From a virus: a DNA stretch of 33,525 bases. Of this stretch, positions 8,625 through 16,793 are shown one piece after another. How positions within the stretch are numbered: the first letter of the stretch is position 1; each line of letters starts with the position of its first letter. The stretch lies in the IMG/VR virus record IMGVR_UViG_3300009425_002477, positions 1-33,525 of that record. The stretch is one strand, 5' to 3'. Under the pieces are notes generated by a model. It did no database searches, had not been told where the DNA came from, and was given only the letters and a program-made list of their open reading frames with translations. Both the position numbers and the translations under genes were made by a program.

Positions 8625-8822
8625 ATGGTAAGACACTCAACATATCAACTAAATAAAATCACTAATAAAGTCAATAAAATTATTCTTGAAACTGAAGCGG
8701 CCAGTCTTGATAGGGCTCTCGATTATTTTTATCTTACGATTCCAGAATCATACTCTAATAAAGATTATACGATAAGTATCAAACAGGGGAATTACCATAC
8801 TTTAGCGTATGACTGGCGTTAG
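8625..8822 (+). CDS. Unknown 65-aa early-type protein
   Basis: A short basic protein (MVRHSTYQLNKITNKVNKI...) with an N-terminal helix and a possible C-terminal hairpin (KDYTISIKQGNYHTLAYDWR). No family is recognised. It has a clear host-type promoter, which supports a real, early-expressed gene rather than a chance frame, and early phage genes of this size often modify host functions. It converges with a minus-strand gene: its TAG (8820-8822) overlaps the other gene's TAA (8819-8821), leaving no room for a terminator between them. Confidence 0.65.
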   Translation: MVRHSTYQLNKITNKVNKIILETEAASLDRALDYFYLTIPESYSNKDYTISIKQGNYHTLAYDWR

Positions 8823-9373
8823 ATAGATTTAGACATCACCCAATTACGTCCTATATCTCCTCCATTTAATAACCATTTAACGTACTTCTTGTCTTTTTCG
8901 GGTTTACCTTTACATGACTCATTTAAAGTGATTATTTCTTTAGTATTATCAAAAAATGTTTTAATTTTATTTAAATCATTTTTATGTATTACTTTATTTT
9001 CTACAATTTTCTCAATAAATCTATTAATTTCACCACCCTTTTTAGTGTACACTAAACCCTTTTTCATTTGTTTCGTAACGGGAGACGGAACTCTAATATA
9101 ATCATTATCCTCTATTATAACTATTTTAAGGTCACCAGAGCCCTTAATTACTCTGTGGTATGTCTCTTTATTAATGGAGTATTTTTGTCCAACCCTAAGG
9201 TCCTGAGGTAGTTCCTCGTCCATTTGTAGCTTCCAACCGTTACTTGATTCCACAAATATAATACGGTCATATTCGTCTTGATGCCATTTTAACTCATTTG
9301 AGTCAATAGATTCATTAAAAACTCTTCGTTTTTTATTGTGTGATATTTTTGTGTCTGAATATATCATTACCAA
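8819..9373 (-). CDS. Cupin-like phage protein, 184 aa
   Basis: Residues ~15-95 read like a small beta-barrel: RRVFNESIDSNELKWHQDEYDR, then NGWKLQMDEELP, SINKETYHRVIKG, DLKIVIIE. The W-H-x-D...R and Y-H-R pattern is what cupin-type barrels show, with H31 and the later YHR as possible metal or ligand contacts. I recall similar short proteins in marine T4-like phages but know no function. The C-terminal half (about 100-184) is helical and basic. Its start overlaps the stop of the upstream minus-strand gene by 7 nt, so it is co-transcribed with it. The first Met is used; a second Met at residue 3 is also possible. Confidence 0.65.
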   Translation of the reverse strand: MVMIYSDTKISHNKKRRVFNESIDSNELKWHQDEYDRIIFVESSNGWKLQMDEELPQDLRVGQKYSINKETYHRVIKGSGDLKIVIIEDNDYIRVPSPVTKQMKKGLVYTKKGGEINRFIEKIVENKVIHKNDLNKIKTFFDNTKEIITLNESCKGKPEKDKKYVKWLLNGGDIGRNWVMSKSI

Positions 9374-10995
9374 AATCTTCCTGATACGTTTTTACCAAAA
9401 TCTTTATGTGCTCTACAAGCCCAATAACCTGCTTTAGTCTTATCTTTCTTCATATGACATCTATGTCGAGCAGCGAATGATTTACGGGCTGCTGAGTCAT
9501 TCCATTTAGCTTTCATAACAGGTGAACCATAAGATACTTTGATTACTTTACCTGTCTTAGGGTTTTTAACATAAACGTACCATTTCTTAGGTCCTCCTGA
9601 TTTAGGTTTGTTTAGACTTACATTTTTACCTTTATAGTCACTCTCACTAAGTGTTTTTAGACTTGCACCTAATTTCTCAAGTGATGATAATGATTCGTTA
9701 GGTAACTCACTAACCAACTTCTCAACAGTGCTCTTAGCCGCTTCCGCGGGTACTGATAATGTCATAGGGGTTTTATTATTTCTTAAATCTAAATAATACA
9801 TTTTTAATTCCTTAAGTGCACCTATTAGGTTTATATCTTTATTTGACTCCGCCCATGAAGATTTGGACATCTCCATAGCGTACCCAAGTAAGACATTATA
9901 ATTTAAATTATCAATATTTTCATTAATTTCATTAGCATATGTACCATCCCAACTAAATCCTTGCTCATTAATCATTGGAAAATCAAACGGTAATTTCTCA
10001 CCTTTGTATATAAAGAATCTACCTCTATCAGACTCTAATAATTCTATTTCCTCTTCCGACCACTTATTAAATCCATCATCATATAACTTACGTGCTTCGT
10101 TAATCACATCAAAGTATTTTGGACTACCGTATCTAAAAACGTTTTCCGTCAATGAAAGACCATTATCAATATGATATTGTAGTTCTTCAGATATTAATGG
10201 TTTTTCTTTAGTATATGATTTTAAAACAGACTCAATTAATCCCGTATCAATTAAGTCAGGTTCATCCTGACTATCGTCAGATGATTCATCATCTGAATTA
10301 TCTAAAGGTAATTGGACATCATCGAAAGAATCTAAACGTTTTGGTTGTAATGGTGGGTCCAATAAAAATCGTTGATTTATCCAACTTCTTAATTCATTTT
10401 CAACAAAAAATTCAGGCACTGGTTCATAGTCAGGTTGTGTCGACGCAATTTCAGATATATGATAAGCAAATTTTAATTTATTTTCACTATTCATTAAATT
10501 CATTAGACCATCACTTATAAAGAATATTTTACTAAAAGGGTCAGATGGATTTATATCTCCTTCAGCGAAACTAAACATTTTCATGATTGCTTTCGCCCAC
10601 CAAGATTTATATGATGGGGTTTCCTTTAATGTTGGTCCAAATAACTTATTTGCGGCTCTCATTGCTGAGGTAAACATTCCTGCGAGGGCAATTTGTGGTA
10701 TAAACCAAGGCATTAAACGTATAAAAGCTTTAAATCCACCTTCACCGATATGTTTCGCTAATCTTTTATTCTTTGCCGCTTTTACAATACTTCTTAGTTG
10801 ACCAAAAGTAATTGGTCCTTGTGCGTTACAGAATTTTTTAGCATCACAAATACTTTTTACTACATTTCCAGAAACTTTTACCGTTTTATCGTCCTCTAAA
10901 ACTAAGTTAATTAAATGAACAGTATTTTCGTTATGTCTTTTCTTTTTCTTTTCAAACCAAATTAATAGCTCTTCTGATAAAATATATTCATCCAT
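9367..10995 (-). CDS. Large unknown phage protein with Cys/His C-terminal domain
   Basis: A 542-residue protein in several parts. Residues ~1-115 are helical and basic with a hydrophobic patch (FIRLMPWFIPQIALAGMFTSAM, about 88-109). Residues ~115-220 are a further helical domain, ~228-250 an acidic Asp/Ser linker, ~250-430 helical. The last ~65 residues form a compact basic domain (KKWYVYVKNPKTGKVIKVSYGSP, then AARKSFAARHRCHMKKDKTKAGYWACRAHKDFG). The ARHRC...KDKT..GYWACR signature recurs, as I recall, as a short domain in many large marine phages and viruses; spaced Cys and His suggest zinc binding, but no function is known to me. A candidate promoter lies in the divergent gap upstream. A virion or DNA-packaging role is possible. 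Confidence 0.7.
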   Translation of the reverse strand: MDEYILSEELLIWFEKKKKRHNENTVHLINLVLEDDKTVKVSGNVVKSICDAKKFCNAQGPITFGQLRSIVKAAKNKRLAKHIGEGGFKAFIRLMPWFIPQIALAGMFTSAMRAANKLFGPTLKETPSYKSWWAKAIMKMFSFAEGDINPSDPFSKIFFISDGLMNLMNSENKLKFAYHISEIASTQPDYEPVPEFFVENELRSWINQRFLLDPPLQPKRLDSFDDVQLPLDNSDDESSDDSQDEPDLIDTGLIESVLKSYTKEKPLISEELQYHIDNGLSLTENVFRYGSPKYFDVINEARKLYDDGFNKWSEEEIELLESDRGRFFIYKGEKLPFDFPMINEQGFSWDGTYANEINENIDNLNYNVLLGYAMEMSKSSWAESNKDINLIGALKELKMYYLDLRNNKTPMTLSVPAEAAKSTVEKLVSELPNESLSSLEKLGASLKTLSESDYKGKNVSLNKPKSGGPKKWYVYVKNPKTGKVIKVSYGSPVMKAKWNDSAARKSFAARHRCHMKKDKTKAGYWACRAHKDFGKNVSGRFW

Positions 10996-11073
10996 ACTTG
11001 ATTATTCTGTTTTTTTTATTATATATTAGATAAATATAAGTATATATAAACTTTTACCTTAAATAGAAAAAAA
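10996..11073. promoter_or_regulatory. Divergent promoter region
   Basis: A 78-nt, almost pure AT gap between divergent genes. On the plus strand TATATATA (11041-11048) lies 25 nt before the ATG at 11074. On the minus strand TATTTATC (11029-11036, one mismatch to the octamer TATTTATA) lies 33 nt before the start at 10995. Both are plausible late-type promoters but with longer leaders than the best cases, so the calls are weak. Confidence 0.35.
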
Positions 11074-11457
11074 ATGACTGTAGCAAAAAAAATAAAGTCA
11101 AAACAACCAACAAAGAGAACTACAAGAGCAAAGAAGGTTAACACCGAACCTACTGTTGAAGAGATAGTTAATAAAGAGTTAGATACTCCTCAACCCACGG
11201 AAGATGCTCCGAAACCAATTGGGTCATTATTCGACACCATTAACTATAATAATGTTGCCGACTTAGACCGTTTTGTACAGGACTTAACAAGGGACCAAGC
11301 GTTGTACTGTGTAATACAATCTGCCAGAGTAGGACATAAAAGGGGTACTTTCAATATAGAAGAGTCTGAAGTTATCTCAAAAGCAATTAGAATACTGACT
11401 ACACCCCCTCAAGATAAAGAAAATACGGTTCCTGAACCTGAAGTTCACAAAGCTTAA
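11074..11457 (+). CDS. Unknown 127-aa protein with Lys-rich tail
   Basis: The first ~22 residues are very basic (MTVAKKIKSKQPTKRTTRAKK), followed by an acidic, Pro-containing linker to about 48 and a globular part (GSLFDTINYNNVADLDRFVQDLTRDQALYCVIQSARVGHKRGTFNIEESEVISKAIRILTT, about 50-110). The C-terminus is acidic. The family is not recognised. The disordered basic tail could bind DNA or RNA. It has a strong intrinsic terminator 14 nt after its stop and an AT-rich upstream gap, so it forms a single-gene transcription unit. It sits opposite the end of the capsid gene. Confidence 0.7.
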   Translation: MTVAKKIKSKQPTKRTTRAKKVNTEPTVEEIVNKELDTPQPTEDAPKPIGSLFDTINYNNVADLDRFVQDLTRDQALYCVIQSARVGHKRGTFNIEESEVISKAIRILTTPPQDKENTVPEPEVHKA

Positions 11458-11470
11458 TAGTTGATTATTA

Positions 11471-11494
11471 AAAGGGACCTTAGTCCCTTTTTTT
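11471..11494 (+). terminator. Intrinsic terminator after 11074 gene
   Basis: Stem AAAGGGAC / GTCCCTTT (11471-11478 with 11483-11490), loop CTTA, followed by TTTT. An 8-bp perfect stem with a U tract is a clear rho-independent terminator. Confidence 0.85.
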
Positions 11495-11512
11495 ATGCTT
11501 AAAATTATCATC

Positions 11513-11698
11513 ATGACAAAACAAGATACATCTTCAAGAATAATATGGATAGAAACTACGATTATGAAAGCATTAAAAGAAGGTCATCAACCAAATACAG
11601 GAGATAAGTATCAAAGTCTTCGTATTGAGGCAGAAATTCTTAGATGTATATATTACGGTAATGATTCATCTAACTGTCGCAGAATATATACAAAATAG
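11513..11698 (+). CDS. Unknown 61-aa protein
   Basis: Start taken at the second in-frame ATG (MTKQDTSSRIIW). The first, at 11495, falls in the U tract of the preceding terminator and adds only MLKIII. The protein has an amphipathic helix (TTIMKALKEGHQ), a polar turn and a helix ending near two Cys residues (LRCIYYGNDSSNCRRIYTK). No family is recognised. I see no promoter of either class between the terminator and the start, so expression would depend on read-through or on a promoter I cannot identify. A strong hairpin follows. Confidence 0.5.
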   Translation: MTKQDTSSRIIWIETTIMKALKEGHQPNTGDKYQSLRIEAEILRCIYYGNDSSNCRRIYTK

Positions 11699-11716
11699 AA
11701 ATTATTTTTAAATAAA

Positions 11717-11740
11717 AAAGGGGACCGATTGGTCCCCTTT
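11717..11740 (-). terminator. Bidirectional terminator, mainly for the capsid gene
   Basis: Ten-bp perfect stem AAAGGGGACC / GGTCCCCTTT (11717-11726 with 11731-11740), loop GATT. Read on the minus strand it is followed by a T-rich run, so it ends capsid transcription 22 nt after the capsid stop. On the plus strand it can also end the 11513 gene, with a weaker U tract. Confidence 0.85.
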
Positions 11741-11761
11741 CTATTATCATATTAAGATATA

Positions 11762-13492
11762 TTATCTTAAAGAATTCAAATCAAACGTTCTTACACCATC
11801 AACAACAATTCTACCATAGAAACGGTTATTAACCATTTTCTTAGCGTATCTTGTCATTATACCCTTGATAGGTGTAAAGTTGAATGGATTGTACATCGTA
11901 GGTGTTAACTGTAGTGGTACATACGGTGCGTAAACGTACCCTGTATCCAATAAAGAAGAACCTTTATGACCCAATAACACAGTGTTAGGTGGGAAGTAAG
12001 GGTCACGGTAAACTTGATATCTACCTGATAATGTCCCTACTCTCTCAATACCCATATTGTATTGGTCTTGGTCAGGAGCCGCATTTGATACGTGGAAGTA
12101 TTCCAAGTCGTCAAAAATAGCTGAAATTTCCGAAGAAACAACAATCCAGTTAGCTCCACCTCTTAATGTAGATTTATGAATTTGAGCTGAGATTTGGTTA
12201 ATCGCAGTAATCAATGTTTGGTTCCAGTCTTTTTGGTTATAGTTGACTGAACCATTAGACACTCTCTTCCATCCGTTATAATCCCAACGTAATGTCCAAG
12301 CTGCTCCTTTTCTCAAATCTCTTAAGATTTCACGGTCAATTTCAGCTGCCACTTGTTCCGATAATAAAGCAGTTAATTCTGCTTCAGCATCGATGTTGTG
12401 GAATGCAGAAACATCTTGTGCTAATTCTGGAGACCATTGAGCTCTTAGTTTTCTTTCAGTTACCGATACGGTTACCGCATCAAGGTCAAAAGAAACCTCA
12501 CCAATTTTATCTTCGAATTCTAAATCTTTATAGATTCTATAAGTTGACGTAAATGTTGGTGCTGCCGTAAATGTTGTTCCTGTATAACCATCGATTGATG
12601 AACAAGTTGCACAAGTTCCAGCCGGTGTTGAAGTATCAACAGATAAATAAATAATTCCATTAGCAGTACAAATATCATCATATTTTCCACCTGGGAAAAC
12701 AGTAGATGTTTGTTTACCATACTCTACGATACCACTACCATATTTCTGAGTTACTACATTAAAGTTTAAGTACGAAGTACCATTCAACACCTGTAAAGAT
12801 GATAAAAACTCTTCAGTATCTTGTTCGTTACCTGTAGGTCCGATTAATTTACCTTGACCTGCAGAAGAGAAACCTGACAATGAAACAATAACAGTTCTTA
12901 CGTTACCTGTATATGCTGAAGCTGCAGCGACCACTAAAGCGTTACCTGACCATACCATTGGTACTAAAGTAGCTGTAACCGCTGAGAATTGTCCCTTAGA
13001 GTAATCATATAATCCTTCTGGATTATCATCGGGTGAAGAACCTTCATAGAATCTATCATACAAGTTTGTACCTGTATCGTAACCTTGGTTTGTACCACCT
13101 GTCATTCCGGGTGCTCCATAAGGTTGATAGTGACTATTTAAATCATCATCCTGTCTGTTCTGAATTTTAGGTACAAAGTAGAATAGCTTACCGATTGGTA
13201 AGTTCATCGCTTGTACTGATACTATATCATTTGCCAATAATTTAGAGAAAACTCTTCTAATGATTGGAAAAACAACTGTCTCAAATGAACCTGAGTTATC
13301 TGATGAAGATGCTTCGTTTATTAAGTGAGACGCTTGGTTTTCATATAATTGTGCCATGTTCTCTTTTACGTGACCGTTAAGTCCTTCTAGGAATCCTAAT
13401 TTATCCCATTTGTTAATTGTGTCTTCTTTGATAACCTTCAAGTGTTTTAAACCGATGTTACCAACAAGACCTGATTCTAATAATGCTCCCAT
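11762..13492 (-). CDS. Major capsid protein, T4 gp23-like
   Basis: A 576-residue protein with clear gp23 features. Near 360-395 it reads RKLRAQWSPELAQDVSAFHN and IDAEAELTALLSEQ, the segment that in T4 reads SRQLKAAYSIELAQDLRAVHG. Near the end are GRYQVYRDPYF and GYVYAPYVPLQLTP, matching the T4 P-domain strand and YYAPYVAL. The N-terminal 60 residues form a propeptide: LINE|A at 57-61 fits the (I/L)-x-E cleavage rule of the T4 prohead protease and aligns with T4 FLTE|A. The region ~115-330 is longer and Gly/Ser/Thr-rich compared with T4 (521 aa), a likely surface insertion. The gene follows the scaffold gene after 25 nt and ends at a strong terminator. I see no octamer promoter of its own, so it is probably read from the scaffold promoter. 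Confidence 0.93.
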   Translation of the reverse strand: MGALLESGLVGNIGLKHLKVIKEDTINKWDKLGFLEGLNGHVKENMAQLYENQASHLINEASSSDNSGSFETVVFPIIRRVFSKLLANDIVSVQAMNLPIGKLFYFVPKIQNRQDDDLNSHYQPYGAPGMTGGTNQGYDTGTNLYDRFYEGSSPDDNPEGLYDYSKGQFSAVTATLVPMVWSGNALVVAAASAYTGNVRTVIVSLSGFSSAGQGKLIGPTGNEQDTEEFLSSLQVLNGTSYLNFNVVTQKYGSGIVEYGKQTSTVFPGGKYDDICTANGIIYLSVDTSTPAGTCATCSSIDGYTGTTFTAAPTFTSTYRIYKDLEFEDKIGEVSFDLDAVTVSVTERKLRAQWSPELAQDVSAFHNIDAEAELTALLSEQVAAEIDREILRDLRKGAAWTLRWDYNGWKRVSNGSVNYNQKDWNQTLITAINQISAQIHKSTLRGGANWIVVSSEISAIFDDLEYFHVSNAAPDQDQYNMGIERVGTLSGRYQVYRDPYFPPNTVLLGHKGSSLLDTGYVYAPYVPLQLTPTMYNPFNFTPIKGIMTRYAKKMVNNRFYGRIVVDGVRTFDLNSLR

Positions 13493-13517
13493 TTTAGTAT
13501 TTGTTTTTTAGTAATTT

Positions 13518-14990
13518 TTATTTTTGAAGTTTACTCATTAAATCCTTCATTCTCATGAACTGAGGATTTTCGTAAGTTTTATTTTCGATAAGATTTGTCG
13601 CCGAACCTCTAGATGGAGATTTCTGAACTTTAGCTGCAACTGATTCAGTTACGACTGAAGAATTTCCTTTTGATTCTAAGTCTTCTTTAACTATTCTATA
13701 AAGACCTTTTGATTCTTTGATTGTATCCGCAGAATCGAAACGTCTTAAAATGTTTATTTTTTCTTGTTTTGTTGTCGAATGCTCAGTAAACAGTCGAGTT
13801 GCGTATGCTAGATTTGAATTAAAAACCGCGACTTCGTTAAGTTTTTCTTTAAAAATGTTAAGTGCTTTACGGTACTCTTCATTCTTCTCTCTTAACTGAC
13901 CCACTTCTTTTTGTAGTGTTGACTCGTTGTATCTTGACTTATTTGGAATAGCTGCTGGTTTCTTAAGACCTTTCGACTTTTGGGATGACGCTTTAGAACC
14001 GACCGCATGACTTCTAATCATACCTTCTTTAGCTTCTTCGTAATCCTTATAGTGTCCTTTTCTAACACCAGCTTTCTTTTCAACTCCGTCTACATCCTTA
14101 CGTCTGTATTCATGTTTGTCAGAACCCCATTCCTCACTTGCTTCAGTTTTCTCAGCGTCATCATCCATATCGATTTCTAAATCTCTAATATGAGCCGCGT
14201 CGTCCTTTTCAGCGTCGTGATATTTGTCATACTCCTCATCATCTTCTTCACCAAGTTCGATTTCGTAAACAACTTCGTCTCCTTCGTTAGATTCGTCATA
14301 TCCTTCATTTGATTCTTCATAATCCTTGTGGGATTTTGAATCGTCGCCTTTCTTACCTCCGTATCCTTCGTTAGACTCCTCATAGTCCTTATGAGATTTA
14401 GAGTCGTCTCCTTTCTTACCTCCGAATTCCTCCATTTGAATTTGATATTCAACGTCAGCCTCTTCGTCTTTAAGTGTGATTTCGTCACCGTCTTGTGTTA
14501 CAACGATTCCGTCTTCTTCACCCATAGCCTTGAAGACCTTAAGGATTTCTTCGTCAGATGCACCAGTTAAATCAAGCGGTAAAAGAATTTCTTCTTCATC
14601 ATCCACTTCAAATTCATCTCCTGGTAAATCCATCATAAGCATTTCATCAGATGCCATTTCAATTTCGTCCTCATCTTCATAAGATTCGTAATCCATTTCA
14701 ATTTCATCATCTACCTCCATGTCGTCTTCTATGTCAAGTTCATCTTGTTCCTTTGTTTCGTGTTTAACAGATTTCCCTGTATTTACACCTTTTTTCGGTT
14801 TTTCACTTTCCATTGTTTCGACAGACACTTCGTCTTCAATCTCATCAGATAGAGATTCTTTTACTAATTCACTGATTTCTTCCTTCATTGTAGAAGCAAG
14901 TATTCCTTTTGCATTCTCCGTAACGGCTTGTTCCAAATTCTTCATTTGTAATAGCGCTTCTTCGACTAAATTTTGTTTTTTCTCTGCCAT
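13518..14990 (-). CDS. Prohead core scaffolding protein, T4 gp22-like
   Basis: A 490-residue, very acidic protein directly before the capsid gene, the T4 gene 22-23 order. Residues ~1-50 are helical; ~80-300 are dominated by Asp/Glu, including two tandem copies of a 21-residue unit (GGKKGDDSKSHKDYEESNEGY). The C-terminal third (about 350-450) is a coiled-coil ending in NSNLAYATRLFTEHSTTKQEKINILRRFD, the part most like gp22 and related scaffolds, where a conserved helix contacts the capsid protein. The protein should fill the prohead and be degraded by the prohead protease before packaging. The leader is about 40 nt and holds a late-type octamer at its far end. Opposite-strand frames over this gene are Ser-rich mirrors of the acidic codons. 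Confidence 0.85.
   Translation of the reverse strand: MAEKKQNLVEEALLQMKNLEQAVTENAKGILASTMKEEISELVKESLSDEIEDEVSVETMESEKPKKGVNTGKSVKHETKEQDELDIEDDMEVDDEIEMDYESYEDEDEIEMASDEMLMMDLPGDEFEVDDEEEILLPLDLTGASDEEILKVFKAMGEEDGIVVTQDGDEITLKDEEADVEYQIQMEEFGGKKGDDSKSHKDYEESNEGYGGKKGDDSKSHKDYEESNEGYDESNEGDEVVYEIELGEEDDEEYDKYHDAEKDDAAHIRDLEIDMDDDAEKTEASEEWGSDKHEYRRKDVDGVEKKAGVRKGHYKDYEEAKEGMIRSHAVGSKASSQKSKGLKKPAAIPNKSRYNESTLQKEVGQLREKNEEYRKALNIFKEKLNEVAVFNSNLAYATRLFTEHSTTKQEKINILRRFDSADTIKESKGLYRIVKEDLESKGNSSVVTESVAAKVQKSPSRGSATNLIENKTYENPQFMRMKDLMSKLQK
14301..14426 (-). repeat. Tandem 63-bp coding repeat in scaffold gene
   Basis: Two adjacent 63-bp units (14301-14363 and 14364-14426) encode the same 21 residues except the last (Tyr or Phe). 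By eye they differ at 11 of 63 bases, nearly all silent, so the duplication is old and the protein sequence has been kept. Confidence 0.9.
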
Positions 14991-15030
14991 TTTAGTTTTA
15001 TTTTTGCAAAATATTTATTTATAGTTTTAT

Positions 15031-15038
15031 TATAAATA
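15031..15038 (-). promoter_or_regulatory. Candidate late promoter for scaffold-capsid operon
   Basis: TATTTATA on the minus strand, followed by ATAAAAC as at other late octamers, 40 nt before the scaffold start at 14990. A second AT element (minus-strand TATAAATA within 15016-15026) lies closer. This is the start of a module repeated at 18146. Confidence 0.5.
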
Positions 15039-15078
15039 TACGTGAATTGAAAAAAATACGTTTTATTCTACATATAGC

Positions 15079-15105
15079 AAAAAAAAATCGAGGTTTACCA
15101 CAATT
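15079..15105 (-). terminator. Probable terminator of the T9SS cargo operon
   Basis: On the minus strand AATTGTGG and CCTCGATT (15105-15098 with 15093-15086) pair at 7 of 8 positions (one G-T, one mismatch) around loop TAAA, followed by nine T. It is weaker than copy B at 18195-18220 and looks partly decayed. Confidence 0.6.
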
Positions 15106-15146
15106 CTTGTTTTTAAATATGTTATATTATACGACCTAAATAATCG

Positions 15147-16793
15147 TTATCTAAATACTGTTACGTATCCCTGAATCTCAGTAGCACCCCCTGATTGGGT
15201 GGCTTTTATCTTCCATACATATACTCCGTCTGGAACTAACCAATGTCCACTTCTACTTTGTCCTTCCCAAAAATCATTTACTAAGCTAGTCTCCCATACG
15301 ATACCACCCCAACGATTATAGATTTGTAAGTTCCATGTTAACCAGCAGACTGAATCGGTTACTGCATAGAAGGTATCATTAACACCATCATTGTTTGGTG
15401 TAAAGGTGTTTGGTACAAAAATTGAGTTATCTGTACAGCCTATTATTCCATCACATGGCTCACCAGTCTCACAATCGATGTATTGTGTTATATACTCAGT
15501 GATTGTAATTGTATCTGTTAAGTAAATGTAGTTATCGACTAATATTTCTATAGTATCTGTGATATAGATGTACTCAATAGTTTCTACATATATAGTATCA
15601 TAGATATACTCAGTTAACCATAACGTATCTATTACGTCTACATATTCTATAATTTCTATTGTATCAGTCTCATAGATAGTATCTACGACATCTACATAGA
15701 TAGTATCTGTGATATAAATTAGGATATCCACATATTCTATAATAGTATCTGGAGGTAGTTCAATATATAAAGTATCAATAATATTTACGTAGATAGTATC
15801 GATTACCTCCACATAAAGAGTATCTGTAATATTGATATATTCTATAATAGTATCACTTTCACATTCTATAGGACAGTCTAATAATTCAGGAAAGAAAACT
15901 GTAGTAATGTTATTTCCCGTTATTATCTCATCGTTAACATCACTTACTTCAATAACGAAAAATCCACCTTCGTTCCAAGGACCTTGGAGTGGGGAGGATG
16001 TAAATGTTTGACCAAATCCTGGAGGTATTCCTAAATTACCATCCCCTGATGAGTCGGAATCGTAACAATCATATACATCTTCATTCCATATTTCTACACA
16101 ATAATCAGTTATTATATCTTGACCATAATTCCAAATAATATATGTTACCTCGTAGTACGCATCATCCCCTATACATCCAGTTTCAAACTCAACATTTCCT
16201 ATCACGGCATCAGGTGCGTCAGGTGGAGGACAACTTGATATCGAATTATTAAATATATTTACATCAGGATAGTTTTGTGTTTGTAAGGCACCACCTCCAT
16301 TAACTGCCCAACCTCCTTCGTCTACTGAGGATGTACGAGATAAGTTAATCTGCCATACAACAATCTCAGTACACAAAGTATCATTAGATAGTATCTCAGC
16401 CCAGCAATCACTCGCTAAAGAAGTATCATATACATTTGCACTCCAAGTATCCCCACTCTCTAATTCCTGATTCCCAAATAAAGTGAAAGTCTTAAACGTC
16501 CAACCAGGATGGTTAACAGTTCCAGTACAACCCCAATTATAATCTAACCCAGGGGAGTGTAGTCCTAAAACTATATGACTAACAGTTGTGTTGTTATTTA
16601 CGAAAGGACTGCCGCTATTCTCACACGTATTTCCTTCTGTTGTAAATTCATTACATCCACAGTTTTCGCTATTGATAGCCTCAATAACAATATCGCCAGT
16701 AGTTGCATTCCAACTATTAATACTTAAGTCACATTGAGCAACTACACTAAAATGTATGAGTCCTATTAGGAGAGCAAATAATTTACTTTTCAT
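15147..16793 (-). CDS. T9SS type B-sorted secreted protein with DTIYV stalk
   Basis: A 548-residue exported protein. Residues 1-20 (MKSKLFALLIGLIHFSVVAQ) form a signal peptide. Residues ~21-190 are a Cys-rich beta domain; ~195-305 look like a CARDB/Ig-type domain. Residues ~313-437 are a low-complexity stalk built on repeats of DTIYV/DTLYI/DTIEI. Residues ~455-548 match the gliding-motility C-terminal (type B, CHU_C) T9SS sorting domain: FVPNTFTPNNDGVNDTF, then QIYNRWGGIVWE and DGVYVWKIKA. In Bacteroidetes such proteins cross the outer membrane through T9SS and stay on the surface or are released; adhesins are common. It starts 11 nt inside the end of the metalloprotease gene, so the two are coupled. 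I know no phage structural role for it; it is host-type cargo among head genes, lacking GATC like the rest. Confidence 0.85.
   Translation of the reverse strand: MKSKLFALLIGLIHFSVVAQCDLSINSWNATTGDIVIEAINSENCGCNEFTTEGNTCENSGSPFVNNNTTVSHIVLGLHSPGLDYNWGCTGTVNHPGWTFKTFTLFGNQELESGDTWSANVYDTSLASDCWAEILSNDTLCTEIVVWQINLSRTSSVDEGGWAVNGGGALQTQNYPDVNIFNNSISSCPPPDAPDAVIGNVEFETGCIGDDAYYEVTYIIWNYGQDIITDYCVEIWNEDVYDCYDSDSSGDGNLGIPPGFGQTFTSSPLQGPWNEGGFFVIEVSDVNDEIITGNNITTVFFPELLDCPIECESDTIIEYINITDTLYVEVIDTIYVNIIDTLYIELPPDTIIEYVDILIYITDTIYVDVVDTIYETDTIEIIEYVDVIDTLWLTEYIYDTIYVETIEYIYITDTIEILVDNYIYLTDTITITEYITQYIDCETGEPCDGIIGCTDNSIFVPNTFTPNNDGVNDTFYAVTDSVCWLTWNLQIYNRWGGIVWETSLVNDFWEGQSRSGHWLVPDGVYVWKIKATQSGGATEIQGYVTVFR
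15483..15857 (-). repeat. DTIYV-type repeat region in T9SS stalk
   Basis: Codes for residues ~313-437, with Asp-Thr followed by Ile/Leu and hydrophobic residues at intervals of 6-14 (D at about 314, 324, 332, 340, 349, 363, 371, 377, 389, 399, 413, 427). Such stretches occur in Bacteroidetes surface proteins as extended beta linkers. Confidence 0.75.

Larger units (their letters stand above)
15030..15115 (-). repeat. Promoter/terminator module, copy A
   Basis: Holds (minus-strand order) a terminator, an AT-rich spacer and the octamer promoter. Bases 15030-15090 align without gaps to 18146-18206 at about 46 of 61 positions, and similarity continues for about 25 nt. The distance between copies is 3116 bp and encloses the two T9SS cargo genes. 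Confidence 0.6.

Noticed and set aside
10215-10801. Plus-strand frames inside the 9367-10995 gene
   Set aside because: They have low-complexity composition, no leader, and lie opposite a well-formed longer gene.
11495-11512. Upstream ATG for the 61-aa gene
   Set aside because: It lies in the U tract of a strong terminator; the Met at 11513 is a more natural start.
14476-15024. Ser-rich plus-strand frames opposite the scaffold gene
   Set aside because: They are the mirror of Asp/Glu codons on the coding strand; no promoter or leader supports them. The same holds for the Ser-rich frames opposite the acidic genes at 27817-28749.
15483-15857. Repeated pattern considered as a CRISPR or regulatory array
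   Set aside because: Spacing is irregular, the repeats are imperfect, and they are in frame as DTIYV-type protein repeats.
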